DNA of 62,144 nt from Hominisplanchenecus_A murintestinalis (GTDB lineage Bacteria; Bacillota; Clostridia; Lachnospirales; Lachnospiraceae): NCBI RefSeq assembly GCF_943193015.1, contig NZ_CALPCM010000016.1, forward strand, positions 1-62,144, read 5' to 3'. Both the position numbers and the translations under genes were made by a program. The notes under the pieces were generated by a model. The model saw nothing but the letters and a program-made list of their open reading frames with translations. It was not told the DNA's origin and searched no databases. This document shows, piece by piece, positions 50,595 to 60,131 of this stretch (position 1 is the first letter of the stretch; each line of letters opens with the position of its first letter).

Positions 50595-52994
50595 ATGCGT
50601 AAAAAGAAAAATTTTTGTGTGTTGGCAATTGCGATAGGCTTTTTATCATTTGGTAGTATTGCGGCAGCTGCAGATGAAGAACAATATGGGGATTTGGGAA
50701 GTTGGACTGCTTCAGACGGCACAGTTTGGGAGTATGTGGAAATAGACGATGATGAAGCGGCGATTTATGGGGTGTCCAATGCCTTGGTGGAACTTGAGAT
50801 GCCTTCTTATGTATATGATGAAAATGGCAATGGGAGGAAAGTGACAGAAGCAATTGGAGTGGGAATAGACGATGATGAAGCGGTGATTTACTATGATGAT
50901 TGTAGTTTATCATATACGGGCCGGGTGAAGGGATATGAACCATATAGTATTTCTTTTCCGGACACTGTCCGCTATATAGGAAAGCGGGCATTTGGCTCAT
51001 GGTGGGATGGTGATTCGGACGAAGACCTAGATGAGGGTTCAGGCGAAGATTCCGATGAGAATCCAGATGAGGGCTCAGACGAAGATTCCGATGAGGATCC
51101 AGATGAGGGTTCAGAATATACTTGGGGGCATTGGAGTTTTTTGGGTGAGGTTGTGCTTCCGCAAAATCCGACGCTTGTGATAGGGGAGCGGGCTTTTAGC
51201 GGTTCTCTGAATCTGCAGAAAGTTACATTCCGGGCAGAGATTATGAAAGCTCAGCCGGCAGACATTGGCGCACTGGCATTTGGGAATTGTCCAAAATTGA
51301 CGGAATTTACTTTCCCCCAAGGGAGTACCGTGGCAGGAAGTGCGCTGAGTAATTGTTCTAATTTGAAACAAATTATCAATGTTCCGGGAAAAACCCATCT
51401 ATATATGGGAGAAACTTCAAAATCATCTTTGGAAAAAATCATTTATGCGGAAGGGGTGGAGGAAATTGGAGGGGTCAGTTTTGAGCAGAAAATTGGAGAC
51501 ACACATCATTATAATGCAGTGAATAATACATTAAAAGAGATAATCCTTCCGGCAGGGGTAAAAAAGATTACGTCTAGTGCATTTAAAAACTGCGCCGCAC
51601 TGACGTCTATAAACCTTCCAGAAGGTTTGACAGGAATTGGGGGCAGCGCATTTGAAAACTGCTCAATGTTAAACAGCTTTACTACGCTTCCGTCTACATT
51701 GGAAGAGATTGGGAGCTGCGCGTTTATGGGATGTAAAAATCTTCACCTGTCTGTAAAATATCCAGCAGGAGATACAATGTGCGCGTATGAATTTAAGGAC
51801 AGCGGAATCACAGATATCTCTTTCCACAACCGGATGCAGCTGATTTATTCGGGTTCATTTATGGGATGTAAAGATTTGAAGTCCATCCAGGTGGATCCAG
51901 GGCATCATACGTTTTATTCTATAGATGGAGTACTCTATTCGAAATCCAGGAGAAGGGATGAGGATGGAAAGGTAGTTGAGGAACTTGGGGGAATTATGAT
52001 ATATCCGGCGGGAAAGAGCTATGCTGGAAGTTATACGATTCCTGCAAATGCAGAGTACTTGGATATAGCGGCTTTTGACTCCTGCAAATTTACAGAAATT
52101 AGGATTCCGGTTACGGTAAAAGCCATTCTATCAGGGCTAATGGCAAGCCTGACACAAGATAAGGTTTGGTATTGTAGTTTTGACAATATGGAAACGAAAT
52201 GCCCATTGTATGTGGTGGAAAACTCTTCTGCAGATTTAGACATAACGTGGCGTTATGGCAGCAGAGTAAAGTATATGCCGGGAAACCCCGTAAAGATTAC
52301 GTATGAGATGAATGGGGGGACAAACCACGCAGGGAATCCCAAAACCTTTGTGGGGGGAGATGTTATCCAGCTGAATAATCCTACTAGAAAAGGTTACAAA
52401 TTTGCCGGATGGAAGATAGATGACAAAAACAGTACCGCAAAAGGAAGATGGGACGACGCTGGCTGGTGGGTGGATGAATATGAAGGGGAAAAAGGATGGA
52501 AATATGTTCCAGCCAGAGACGAGCTGATACGGGGCGTTACCTTTGTGGCGGAATGGAAAGCGGAAAAAACAGATTCCAGTACAGGGAATGGAAGCATACA
52601 GGGGTATAAGCTGAATGCGGACGGTACGGCAGAATATAAAAAAACAGCGTCATCGGATTCTAAAACGTCTGTCACAGTACCGGATAAAGTAAAGGCGGGC
52701 GGCAAAACGTACAAAGTGACAAAGATTTCCGCAAATGCCTTTGCGAAGTGCAAGAAACTCAAGTCAGTTACCATAGGAAAGAATATAAAAGAAATTGGCA
52801 ACAAGGCGTTTAGCGGATGCAAGAAACTGCAAAAAATCACAATTAAATCAAAGCAGTTAAAGAAAGTAGGCGCCAAGGCGTTCAAAGGAATCCACAAGAA
52901 AGCAAAAATCAAAGTGCCGAAAGCGAAATTAAAAGCCTACAAGAAGCTGCTTAAAGGCAAGGGGCAGGCGAAGAGCGTGAAGATTACGAAGTAG
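50595..52994 (+). CDS. LRR_5 surface protein with acidic tandem repeat and InlB-type repeat
   Basis: 799 residues from the ATG at 50595 (GAGGTGG upstream); an ATG six codons earlier is possible. Signal peptide at 1-26. Asp/Glu-Ser repeat at about 140-172, LRR_5 repeats to about 555, then a Listeria-Bacteroides (InlB B/Flg_new) repeat KITYEMNGGTNHAG... FAGWK at about 567-665. The C-terminal LRR plus basic module is the same as in the upstream gene. The surface tandem of two paralogs suggests duplication. Confidence 0.88.
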   Translation: MRKKKNFCVLAIAIGFLSFGSIAAAADEEQYGDLGSWTASDGTVWEYVEIDDDEAAIYGVSNALVELEMPSYVYDENGNGRKVTEAIGVGIDDDEAVIYYDDCSLSYTGRVKGYEPYSISFPDTVRYIGKRAFGSWWDGDSDEDLDEGSGEDSDENPDEGSDEDSDEDPDEGSEYTWGHWSFLGEVVLPQNPTLVIGERAFSGSLNLQKVTFRAEIMKAQPADIGALAFGNCPKLTEFTFPQGSTVAGSALSNCSNLKQIINVPGKTHLYMGETSKSSLEKIIYAEGVEEIGGVSFEQKIGDTHHYNAVNNTLKEIILPAGVKKITSSAFKNCAALTSINLPEGLTGIGGSAFENCSMLNSFTTLPSTLEEIGSCAFMGCKNLHLSVKYPAGDTMCAYEFKDSGITDISFHNRMQLIYSGSFMGCKDLKSIQVDPGHHTFYSIDGVLYSKSRRRDEDGKVVEELGGIMIYPAGKSYAGSYTIPANAEYLDIAAFDSCKFTEIRIPVTVKAILSGLMASLTQDKVWYCSFDNMETKCPLYVVENSSADLDITWRYGSRVKYMPGNPVKITYEMNGGTNHAGNPKTFVGGDVIQLNNPTRKGYKFAGWKIDDKNSTAKGRWDDAGWWVDEYEGEKGWKYVPARDELIRGVTFVAEWKAEKTDSSTGNGSIQGYKLNADGTAEYKKTASSDSKTSVTVPDKVKAGGKTYKVTKISANAFAKCKKLKSVTIGKNIKEIGNKAFSGCKKLQKITIKSKQLKKVGAKAFKGIHKKAKIKVPKAKLKAYKKLLKGKGQAKSVKITK
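51036..51107 (+). repeat. In-frame 36-bp tandem repeat
   Basis: Two full units (51036-51071, 51072-51107) plus partial units on both sides, encoding GSxEDSDExPDE. A multiple of three, so copy-number change would keep the frame. Confidence 0.8.
52864..52993 (+). repeat. Near-identical 130-bp direct repeat, copy 2
   Basis: Partner of 50443-50572, at the 3' end of the second LRR gene; extends to the stop codon. Confidence 0.85.
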
Positions 52995-53031
52995 CAGATG
53001 AAAAATGCGGAAAAGAGAGGAGACGGCAGGC

Positions 53032-53421
53032 GTGAAAAAGGGAACGTATTATATTAAGGTGTCTGCAGACGGGCTGTTTCGGTTCCGTTATCGCTTTACC
53101 AAAGTAAAGTAGCCGAAAAACACAAAGCAGACGAAGGCCCTGAATATCAAAAAAGGAAAACGGTTAAGGATATCTTGTGTTTCTGTTACTGTGAAGAGCC
53201 TTATCGGTTCCGACGGCAGCTCGAAGACGTATCTTTATAAAAAGGGGCAGTCAAAGCCAATCGCAAGCAGCACGTGGGGGATGAGGAAATTAATCTATAT
53301 GGGAGGGGATGAGAAGTACCTTTTTAAGACAAAATTCCCATTAGAAAAAGGGACTTATTATTTGAAAGTGTCAAAAAATGACAAAAAAGATTCTATTTAT
53401 TATTCGATAAAATGGAAATAA
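53032..53421 (+). pseudogene. Surface-protein remnant with in-frame stop
   Basis: The frame begins at GTG 53032 (GAGGAG upstream), hits TAG at 53110-53112, and continues in the same frame to TAA 53421. Both halves carry a KKGTYYIKVS / EKGTYYLKVS motif, as in repeated pre-peptidase-type beta-sandwich domains of secreted proteins. No signal peptide remains. Probably a truncated and nonsense-mutated former surface protein; translation could restart at GTG 53191, but no ribosome site is seen. Confidence 0.5.
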
Positions 53422-53470
53422 TCTATTGATTTATAACATAAAAATAAAGATATGTTATTTCTTTAGGAAT

Positions 53471-53496
53471 AAAAAGACTGCATATGCGGTCTTTTT
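53471..53496 (+). terminator. Intrinsic terminator
   Basis: AAAAAGAC (53471-53478) pairs with GTCTTTTT (53489-53496) around TGCATATGCG. Confidence 0.75.
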
Positions 53497-53563
53497 GTGC
53501 CGTAAAAATATACAAAAACTGGCGTGGGTATCAAACGGCATAAAAAAACAATATAAGAAAAAA

Positions 53564-53592
53564 TTGTATTAAACATTGCATTTTGTTATACT
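53564..53592 (+). promoter_or_regulatory. Promoter of the kinase operon
   Basis: TTGTAT (53564-53569), 17 bases, TATACT (53587-53592). The leader to the kinase start at 53782 is about 180 nt and holds a 41-codon frame (53703-53828) that overlaps the kinase start in another frame. Confidence 0.5.
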
Positions 53593-53781
53593 GAAAAGAT
53601 AGGAACAATAATAAAAGAGAAAGATTATGTATCGGCGGTGCAGAGGCTCTGCCGGATTGTGACAGATTTGTATAATGATTGCAGAGTTCTTTTACCGGGA
53701 GTATGGATTTGTGTTCAGAGCAAAGGATGTATTTATCGGAGTCGGACGGTAAACAGCAAGAATCTAAGGATGGAGAAGAGT

Positions 53782-56493
53782 ATGGAAGCACAGGGGAAAC
53801 GGCATTTGGAGCTGGGGACGGTACTTGACGGGCGTTATATTATTGAGGAAATATTGGGAGAAGGCGGCTTTGGAGTCACTTATCGGGCTGAGAACCAGCG
53901 CGTGGGAATTTCCGTTGCGATGAAAGAATTTGCCGTGCAGGATCAGAAAGCAAGAGATAAAATCCTGAATGAAGCCCATATCCTGGGCGATTTGGTGAAT
54001 CTGGATAATATTGCCAAAGTTATTGACTATTTTGAGGAAGACGGCGCCGCGTATATCGTGATGGAATATGTAGAGGGGAAAACGCTTAAGCAGTATGTGA
54101 AAGAAAACGGAAAGATAGATGCGGAAGAAATTTTTCGGATGATGATGCCGTTGATGGAAACATTGGGGAAAATCCATAAAAAAGAAGTCCTCCATAGAGA
54201 TATTTCCTCTGATAACATCATGGTAATGTCGGACGGTTCCCTGAAATTGATTGATTTTGGGGCGGCGAAAGCGAATTCTGTGGTAGCGGAAGCGACGTAC
54301 TCTATTGTGCTGAAGCAGGGTTACGCTCCTGTAGAACAGTATTCCAGAGGAGGGAAGCAGGGACCCTGGACGGATGTTTATGGGCTGTGTGCGACAATTT
54401 ATGAATGTATTACAGGAAAGATTCCTGCGGCGGCAACGCAGAGAACCCTGGGGGAAGAGTTGGAAATGCCTTCCCAAATGGAAATCGCAGTAGGAGGAAG
54501 ACTGGAAAAGGTCTTGGAACAGGGGCTTAGGGTGCATCCGGAAGAGCGCTACTCTTCCATGGAAGACTTGCGGGAGGAGACAGAAAAAGCGCTCATCCCT
54601 GAACAGAAGAAACGGATGCCGGGCTGGATGGCGGCTGTTTGTGCGGCGGCGGGAATTCTTTGCCTGCTGGCGGCTGTTGGGATTTATTTCTATCTGCATC
54701 CGGAACTTTACCGCTTCCGGGGAATCGTTACAGAAACCGTGCTTTTCTGGCCGGACGATGAAATGACGGCGAACGGATATTTGGAGGCGAAACAGGCCAT
54801 AGAGGACAAGTATCGAATTCTCGCGGGAGAAGGAAACTATATTATACAGGACAGAGAGGATGGCGCGATTGAAGTAACGGCTCCTTTAGAGGCGTATCAG
54901 GGAAAGGATGTCTGGGAAGTATGCAGGGACTACATAAGCAGTCCTGCGACGCTTACCGCATATGATTATCAGGACATAACTACAGAATCGCTGTACCGTA
55001 TTGCAGAAAGCGATATTTTGGACGCACATTTGGAAACGGGGATTTTGGACGGCATAGATCGTGAAAAGATAGGGCTTCCGTCTGCGGGGGACTTTCGCTA
55101 TGCAGTGCTGGCTCTTTCAAAAGAAAAGGCAAAAAGAATCCACAGTCTTGCGAATGAAGATGGTTGGCTGAGAATGGGATGGAATATACGCGTGAGCGGC
55201 GCGGTTATTTATAGAGATTGTATAGAGTTTTATGTCAGGACGGCCGGGGACGGAGAGACGTTCTATTTGGTTTCTCAGGATCAGAGCGAGGCATTTCAGG
55301 AACTTCTTATCTATAATCTGACGCATACGCCTCTGGAAAAATCATTGTATGTAAGGTTTGAGATACCTGCTGAGTGGGAAGAACCGGAAAAAACAGAGGG
55401 GGCAGGAATCAACCAACGCTCCAGAGAAGAATTTGAGAAAAACAGCATTTGCGTGAGATATGCCTGTTCCGGTGAGCTGTCGGATGGAGAATGGGTGGAC
55501 ATGATAGCCTGTTTTAAAAATCGCCTGGATGTGCTGGGCGTGCCCTACGCTTTTGGAAATTCTCCAGGGAACAGAAGTGAAGCAGTTGTTATGTTTTCGC
55601 CGGAAGGATTGTACGAGGATGCAGTAGTGATGGCGGGATGGAGCAAGGGCACGGTGTCTGTCAGTGATAAGTGGAATACCGTATTTTCAAATTATGATAT
55701 TGAAGATATGGAGTTTCAGCAGGAAAGTCAGGGAAACTACGTTCTGAAGGTTTCTTTATCATCTTATAGCCAAGGGAAGCTTTTGGAAGAGATGGAGAAG
55801 GCAGACGGCAAAGAATGGTATTTAGATGTAAGGGGATACCGGATAGCAAAATGCAGTCTGGAAACGGATGTTGAAGAGGACGCCCTGTTGTTCAGGACTT
55901 TGTGCAGTTATGGGGAACCTGGGATAACGGATGAGAATATTAGTGTTTTAAAACTTGTAAAAGAAATCGCACTGGGAATAGATATGCCGCAGTCATATAA
56001 TCAGGAAATGGTTTGTGAGTTTGACGCTGACGGGAAGCTTATGAAGAATGTGGACAAAACAAAAATGTATTCGATGAAACTGGGGGAGGAGCGTCTGGAA
56101 GGGGTACAGGAGAAACTGAAGGAAATAATGTCCGGGGCGTTGGCGGAGGCGGATGAAGAATCCACTTATGAATATCCTCTGCGGGTGCTCCTTCCGGCAG
56201 GCAAAGAGTTTCCGGCGTCTTTTCTGGAGGCAGTGCAGAAAGTATATGAAGCCTGTGATTTGGGAAATGGAGACTATGATTTGATAGAGTTTATACAAAG
56301 AGACGAGAACGGTGAGGAGCAGGCAGAATTTACGTTCTTTAAAATGAGCGGGAAGATGTCAGGACATGCAGTGCTTACAGGAGAAGGGATGAAAAAACAT
56401 CTGGAAAAGATAAAAGACCTGGAGCAGAAAAGCGAATTCTACCGGGAACTGGTGGATATGGAGAACCAGGAACGATGGAACGAGTGGAGATAG
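53782..56493 (+). CDS. Transmembrane Ser/Thr protein kinase with SecD-like outer domain
   Basis: 903 residues from the ATG at 53782 (GGAG six bases upstream); longer frames lack a ribosome site. The Hanks-type kinase domain (about 14-270) is complete: GEGGFG (26-31), Lys48 (VAMKEF), HRD (138-140) with Asn145, DFG (158-160), and an APVEQ activation segment. One membrane helix at about 283-305, then about 600 outer residues. These contain two stretches resembling the SecD P1 head: helix-strand text such as IACFKNRLDVLGVPYAF and LKVSLSSYSQGKLLEEM followed by WYLDVRGYRIAKCSLE. No PASTA repeats. The outer part is presumably a sensor; what it senses is unknown. Confidence 0.85.
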   Translation: MEAQGKRHLELGTVLDGRYIIEEILGEGGFGVTYRAENQRVGISVAMKEFAVQDQKARDKILNEAHILGDLVNLDNIAKVIDYFEEDGAAYIVMEYVEGKTLKQYVKENGKIDAEEIFRMMMPLMETLGKIHKKEVLHRDISSDNIMVMSDGSLKLIDFGAAKANSVVAEATYSIVLKQGYAPVEQYSRGGKQGPWTDVYGLCATIYECITGKIPAAATQRTLGEELEMPSQMEIAVGGRLEKVLEQGLRVHPEERYSSMEDLREETEKALIPEQKKRMPGWMAAVCAAAGILCLLAAVGIYFYLHPELYRFRGIVTETVLFWPDDEMTANGYLEAKQAIEDKYRILAGEGNYIIQDREDGAIEVTAPLEAYQGKDVWEVCRDYISSPATLTAYDYQDITTESLYRIAESDILDAHLETGILDGIDREKIGLPSAGDFRYAVLALSKEKAKRIHSLANEDGWLRMGWNIRVSGAVIYRDCIEFYVRTAGDGETFYLVSQDQSEAFQELLIYNLTHTPLEKSLYVRFEIPAEWEEPEKTEGAGINQRSREEFEKNSICVRYACSGELSDGEWVDMIACFKNRLDVLGVPYAFGNSPGNRSEAVVMFSPEGLYEDAVVMAGWSKGTVSVSDKWNTVFSNYDIEDMEFQQESQGNYVLKVSLSSYSQGKLLEEMEKADGKEWYLDVRGYRIAKCSLETDVEEDALLFRTLCSYGEPGITDENISVLKLVKEIALGIDMPQSYNQEMVCEFDADGKLMKNVDKTKMYSMKLGEERLEGVQEKLKEIMSGALAEADEESTYEYPLRVLLPAGKEFPASFLEAVQKVYEACDLGNGDYDLIEFIQRDENGEEQAEFTFFKMSGKMSGHAVLTGEGMKKHLEKIKDLEQKSEFYRELVDMENQERWNEWR

Positions 56494-56502
56494 GAGGAAC
56501 GC

Positions 56503-57894
56503 GTGAGAAAGAAAGGTAAGAAGAAAAAAGACAAAGATAACAAAATGACTCCATTTGAAAAAATAATCAGTGAAGTAGCGGCAGAATACACAGGGGAAAA
56601 GTATCTGGAAGAGTGCATGAAGTTCCCGGTTGACGCTAAGGAGAGGATTGCGCGCCGGCATCGGCTGATTGCCCTTGGGTTTGTGAAGGGCAGTACGCTG
56701 GATGAGGTGAATGAAAGCCTGGCTGCGGGAGGATGTGAAAAGCTGTATGCCAGAAGTTTGTGGGAAATGACGCTGAGCTATGTGTTCCTCAATGGGCTTT
56801 CCTATAAAGAGTGCATGAAATTGCATCAAATCGCTAAAGATGCCCGCAGCAGATGGGGAATACAGGAGAAGTGGTTTCCGGGCGGGAAGATTACTGTGCC
56901 TCAACTCGAGGGGTACATCAGGGAAAACAGCGGGGAACCTGAGGAATGCCTGGTTACGGGGCGCGTGACGAAAAGGATGGAGCAGGTGATGAAAGGGCTG
57001 GACGGAAGCGAAAGAGAGTACAGGACTCTCCTTTTGGACAATCTGGAACATTTCAGCAAGGCCAGGGAAAAGACGAAGTACTATTTCTGCAAGTATCTTT
57101 GCCGTTATCTTTGGCAGAAGATAGAGGACGCCGCCAAAGCGGTAGGCCAGGGAAAAGATAAAGACGCTATTTTTGAGGATATGAATATGTTTCAGATCAT
57201 CACGGTTTCCAAACGTAAGAAGAGGGCGCCGAAAGAAATACGGGAACTTTTCAGGAATGCGCCCATATCATGCAGAGGGATTTTTGATGCATTTGACAAT
57301 TTCTATTTTGGCTATGTGACGACAGAGTGGAAAGATATCCTTTGGGAGTCTTACGGGAAAATAGAAGTTCTTTCCGAAGAGAAGAAAGCAGAACTGGCAG
57401 AAAAGATAAGGAGCCATAATCCTTCTTTGAAAGAGAAAACAAATGATGAAGTAATTGAAGAAGGCATGAGAAGACAGGAGCAGAAAGAGTGCAGCCTTGA
57501 TGAGAAGCATAAAAAGGGAGAAAAAAAGTCGTATCAGAGCGGAAGGAACGGTGAGAATGTTATAAGGAAGTATATCAGAGGGGTGCTTGACGTAGACAGA
57601 ACTACATTAATCTGTTTCCTGCTGTTTTTTTCGAGCGGGACGGAACTTCCGCCGGAGGAGGTTTTGAGCAGGGAGCGGCTGGATGATATTCTGGAAGAAT
57701 GCGGTTTTTACGCGCTGGACAATGAGAGAGAGTTTGATGATTTTATCCTCTATTACATGGAGGCGGAGGATCCGGCGAGTTATCTGGTAGATGAGGTGAT
57801 GCGCTACGCACAGATGGAGAAAAATTCTCCTCTCTATAAAACATTCCTGGAATCCCGCAGTATGGAGGAAGAGTGGGAGAAGCTGGGAATCTGA
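56503..57894 (+). CDS. Unknown cytoplasmic protein coupled to the kinase
   Basis: 463 residues, GTG start with GGAGG upstream, 9 bases after the kinase stop. Very basic N-terminus (RKKGKKKKDKDNK), helical body, no signal or membrane segment, a charged low-complexity stretch near 315-345, and a C-terminal unit (RTTLICFLLFFSSGTELPPE, then ERLDDILEECGFYALDNERE) that looks like a small conserved helical domain. I do not recognise a family. Its tight coupling suggests a kinase substrate or regulator. Confidence 0.75.
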   Translation: MRKKGKKKKDKDNKMTPFEKIISEVAAEYTGEKYLEECMKFPVDAKERIARRHRLIALGFVKGSTLDEVNESLAAGGCEKLYARSLWEMTLSYVFLNGLSYKECMKLHQIAKDARSRWGIQEKWFPGGKITVPQLEGYIRENSGEPEECLVTGRVTKRMEQVMKGLDGSEREYRTLLLDNLEHFSKAREKTKYYFCKYLCRYLWQKIEDAAKAVGQGKDKDAIFEDMNMFQIITVSKRKKRAPKEIRELFRNAPISCRGIFDAFDNFYFGYVTTEWKDILWESYGKIEVLSEEKKAELAEKIRSHNPSLKEKTNDEVIEEGMRRQEQKECSLDEKHKKGEKKSYQSGRNGENVIRKYIRGVLDVDRTTLICFLLFFSSGTELPPEEVLSRERLDDILEECGFYALDNEREFDDFILYYMEAEDPASYLVDEVMRYAQMEKNSPLYKTFLESRSMEEEWEKLGI

Positions 57895-57910
57895 TATATT
57901 CTGCCCGTAG

Positions 57911-59227
57911 TTATATCCGCAAAACCACGTCTGCAAAGAACTCCCTGTCGTTGTTGGAAAAGCGTGCCGAACCGCCATGCTTTTCTGCGGTGGCGGTAAT
58001 GGATGCAAGGCCGATTCCGTTGCCGTTGTGTTTTGTAGAACGGTATCTGTCTTTTTCTTTCCGGACATGTCCGTCAAAGCTGTTTGTAGAGACGATGTAC
58101 AGGCTGTTTTTGTGGCGGATTTCCGTGGTAAGGGAAAAATAACGTGAACGTTCCGGAAGGCTAAGGCAGCCTGCGATGGCGTTTTCCATCAGGTTTCCGA
58201 AGAGCGCTGTGAGGTCGAGCTCGGAAACGGCCAGCGGTTCCGGTAAATGAATGTGCCAGTCTGTATGAATCCCTGAGGAGACAGCCATCTCATGATAGTA
58301 GCCAAACAGGGCGTTTAGCGCGGCGTTTGTACAGTAGTTTGCCGGTACATGTTCTGTGAGTCTGGTTTCATATTCTGTAAGATGCGCCTGGATATTGCTG
58401 ATATCGCCTTTTTCTGCAAGGGAAGAGAGCAGATGTACGGAGTGCCGGAAGTCATGGCGGAGCCTGGCAGTCTGGCTCATATGCTCCTGTAGCATATGGT
58501 ACTGGTGCGCCTGCATTTCAAGGAGCTGGGAGCGCTCTTTTAATTTTGCATGTTCCACGATAACGGCTGTTCCCCGGTAAAAAAGTACATAAACTGACGT
58601 GAGGAGCGCCAGGGCGCAGATTTCCAGCAAAGGGAAAAGGAAAAGCATACGTCCCGTATGGAGAGTACGGTAGGACAGGGGGACAGCCAGAACATTAAAG
58701 ATGAGGAACGCAGAGGATAAGATTACTGTGGAATACCATATCTTCGGGAAGTCAAAGTTGTCAACCGCCTGTGAAAAGTGCCGGCGGGCGGGGCGGACAA
58801 AGGCTGCCAGCAGCAGGCAGGAAAGGCCGAAGCGAAAAAAGGCGGCTTCAGCCGAGAGATTGGCGGCTCCGGACAGTGGATGGCGGCAGGCGTCAAAGAG
58901 GTATGCAAACTGTATGGGAAATGTTTCTATAGCGCAGACTCCTACATAGATGGCAAGGGATAAGGGCAGATCTGTTTTGACTGTGGCGCGGAACAGGAAA
59001 AAGAACGGCACAAGGGAGAGCAGGAGAATAAGGTTTATGCTAACTTTCAGGGCGGCATGAACCCAGGAAGCAGTAAGAGCGTAAGGGATAAGGACTGCCA
59101 GGCACAGAGCGGCAGTCCTGGCCGGAGTATATTTCATCTGTTTCTCTGTGAGGAGGTAGCAGGACGCCGCTGTGGGAAGAAGGATGAGAAACTGTGGCAG
59201 GGCGGACAGCCATTTGGTGATATTCAT
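57911..59227 (-). CDS. Agr-type sensor histidine kinase (GHKL)
   Basis: 438 residues. Six or seven N-terminal membrane helices (about 8-215), a coiled coil, then the kinase core: phospho-His region LRHDFRHSVHLL (His258), N-box GNLMENAIAG, G-box GNGIGLASI. ATPase of the AgrC/VirS class. Its first codon overlaps the stop of the regulator gene by 4 bases (ATGA). The signal is likely a peptide or other extracellular cue, but no AgrB/AgrD genes are visible. Confidence 0.92.
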   Translation of the reverse strand: MNITKWLSALPQFLILLPTAASCYLLTEKQMKYTPARTAALCLAVLIPYALTASWVHAALKVSINLILLLSLVPFFFLFRATVKTDLPLSLAIYVGVCAIETFPIQFAYLFDACRHPLSGAANLSAEAAFFRFGLSCLLLAAFVRPARRHFSQAVDNFDFPKIWYSTVILSSAFLIFNVLAVPLSYRTLHTGRMLFLFPLLEICALALLTSVYVLFYRGTAVIVEHAKLKERSQLLEMQAHQYHMLQEHMSQTARLRHDFRHSVHLLSSLAEKGDISNIQAHLTEYETRLTEHVPANYCTNAALNALFGYYHEMAVSSGIHTDWHIHLPEPLAVSELDLTALFGNLMENAIAGCLSLPERSRYFSLTTEIRHKNSLYIVSTNSFDGHVRKEKDRYRSTKHNGNGIGLASITATAEKHGGSARFSNNDREFFADVVLRI

Positions 59228-59973
59228 AGTGAAAGCTCCTTTCCGTGTCTCTGGCGGCTGCGTATTTTATTGAAATGATGGTCCTGTAACGCCTGTACAA
59301 TTTTCAGGCGGTTCCGTACACGTATCGGAAGCTTCATGCCGTTTTCCAGTATACAGGAATTTCCGTCAAAATCATGGACATAATCGGCGTTTACAGCAAT
59401 CCCTTTATTGATGGTGATAAAGCGGTCATCCTCCTCTGTCAACCTCATAAATTCCGGCATGGTCATACGGCAGCGCAGAGACTTGCCATCTGTAAGGGAG
59501 ATGTTAAGATAGTGGGCGCTTGTGACGACGGAAGCGATCTGGTCAAGGAATACCCGAACGGTCTTTCTTTCACTGGAGACCTTGATGTATTTTTGTGCTG
59601 GAGGAAGTACTTTCAGGACGTCCTGCAGGACACTCTCGACGCGCTGCAGGGAAAAGGGCTTGGTGATGTATTCAAAAGCATGGCAGGAGAAAGCATCCGG
59701 CATGAATTCCGTACTGGAGGTTAAAAAGACAAGAATACAGCGGTTGTCCTGCTCGCGCATTTTGAGGGCAGCGGCGATACCATCGATTCCTTCCATGTAA
59801 ATATCCATAAAGACAACAGAAAATCCTCCGTCGCTGAAAGCATTCAAAAACGTCTCACCAGTGGTAAAAGGGACGGTTTCAATCTGGCAGCCGCAGCGTT
59901 CCCCAAAGTCGCGGCAAAGCCGCGTCATTTCATCAAGATATTCTTGTTCATCGTCTACGAGAGCTATTTTCAA
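59224..59973 (-). CDS. LytTR-family response regulator (AgrA-like)
   Basis: 249 residues from a TTG at 59973, chosen because GAGGTGG lies six bases upstream; an ATG five codons earlier overlaps that ribosome site. Receiver domain with Asp7-Asp8, phospho-acceptor Asp57 (VVFMDIY), and Lys105 (ITKPF). C-terminal LytTR DNA-binding domain (about 133-235: YIKVSSERKTVRVFLDQIAS, then VVTSAHYLNISL and FITINKGIAVNADYV). Such regulators bind pairs of direct repeats; a matching pair lies about 120 bases upstream of this gene, in front of the divergent LRR gene. Confidence 0.92.
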   Translation of the reverse strand: MKIALVDDEQEYLDEMTRLCRDFGERCGCQIETVPFTTGETFLNAFSDGGFSVVFMDIYMEGIDGIAAALKMREQDNRCILVFLTSSTEFMPDAFSCHAFEYITKPFSLQRVESVLQDVLKVLPPAQKYIKVSSERKTVRVFLDQIASVVTSAHYLNISLTDGKSLRCRMTMPEFMRLTEEDDRFITINKGIAVNADYVHDFDGNSCILENGMKLPIRVRNRLKIVQALQDHHFNKIRSRQRHGKELSL

Positions 59974-60095
59974 TCGGTTCCACCTCATTTTTTCTTAAAA
60001 ATCCAATTTAATAATATCATAAAAAATACTTTTTTCAAACCTGTGGATTCTGATATTTAGAAATATAGCAATAAATTATTCTATTAAAGTATGAT

Positions 60096-60129
60096 GTTCT
60101 TGCCAGAAACGTGACGTTCCTGCCAGAAA
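60096..60129. promoter_or_regulatory. Candidate LytTR operator: 14-bp direct repeats
   Basis: GTTCTTGCCAGAAA (60096-60109) and GTTCCTGCCAGAAA (60116-60129), one mismatch, period 20 bases, about two helical turns, as for known LytTR sites. The right repeat ends two bases before the -35 box of the LRR gene, an activator position. Confidence 0.65.
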
Positions 60130-60131
60130 TC

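Noticed and set aside
53703..53828. 41-codon frame in the kinase leader as a leader peptide gene
   Set aside because: Overlaps the kinase start in another frame, but the only upstream purine-rich site (GGGAG) is too close to the ATG; noted in the promoter entry but not called as a gene.
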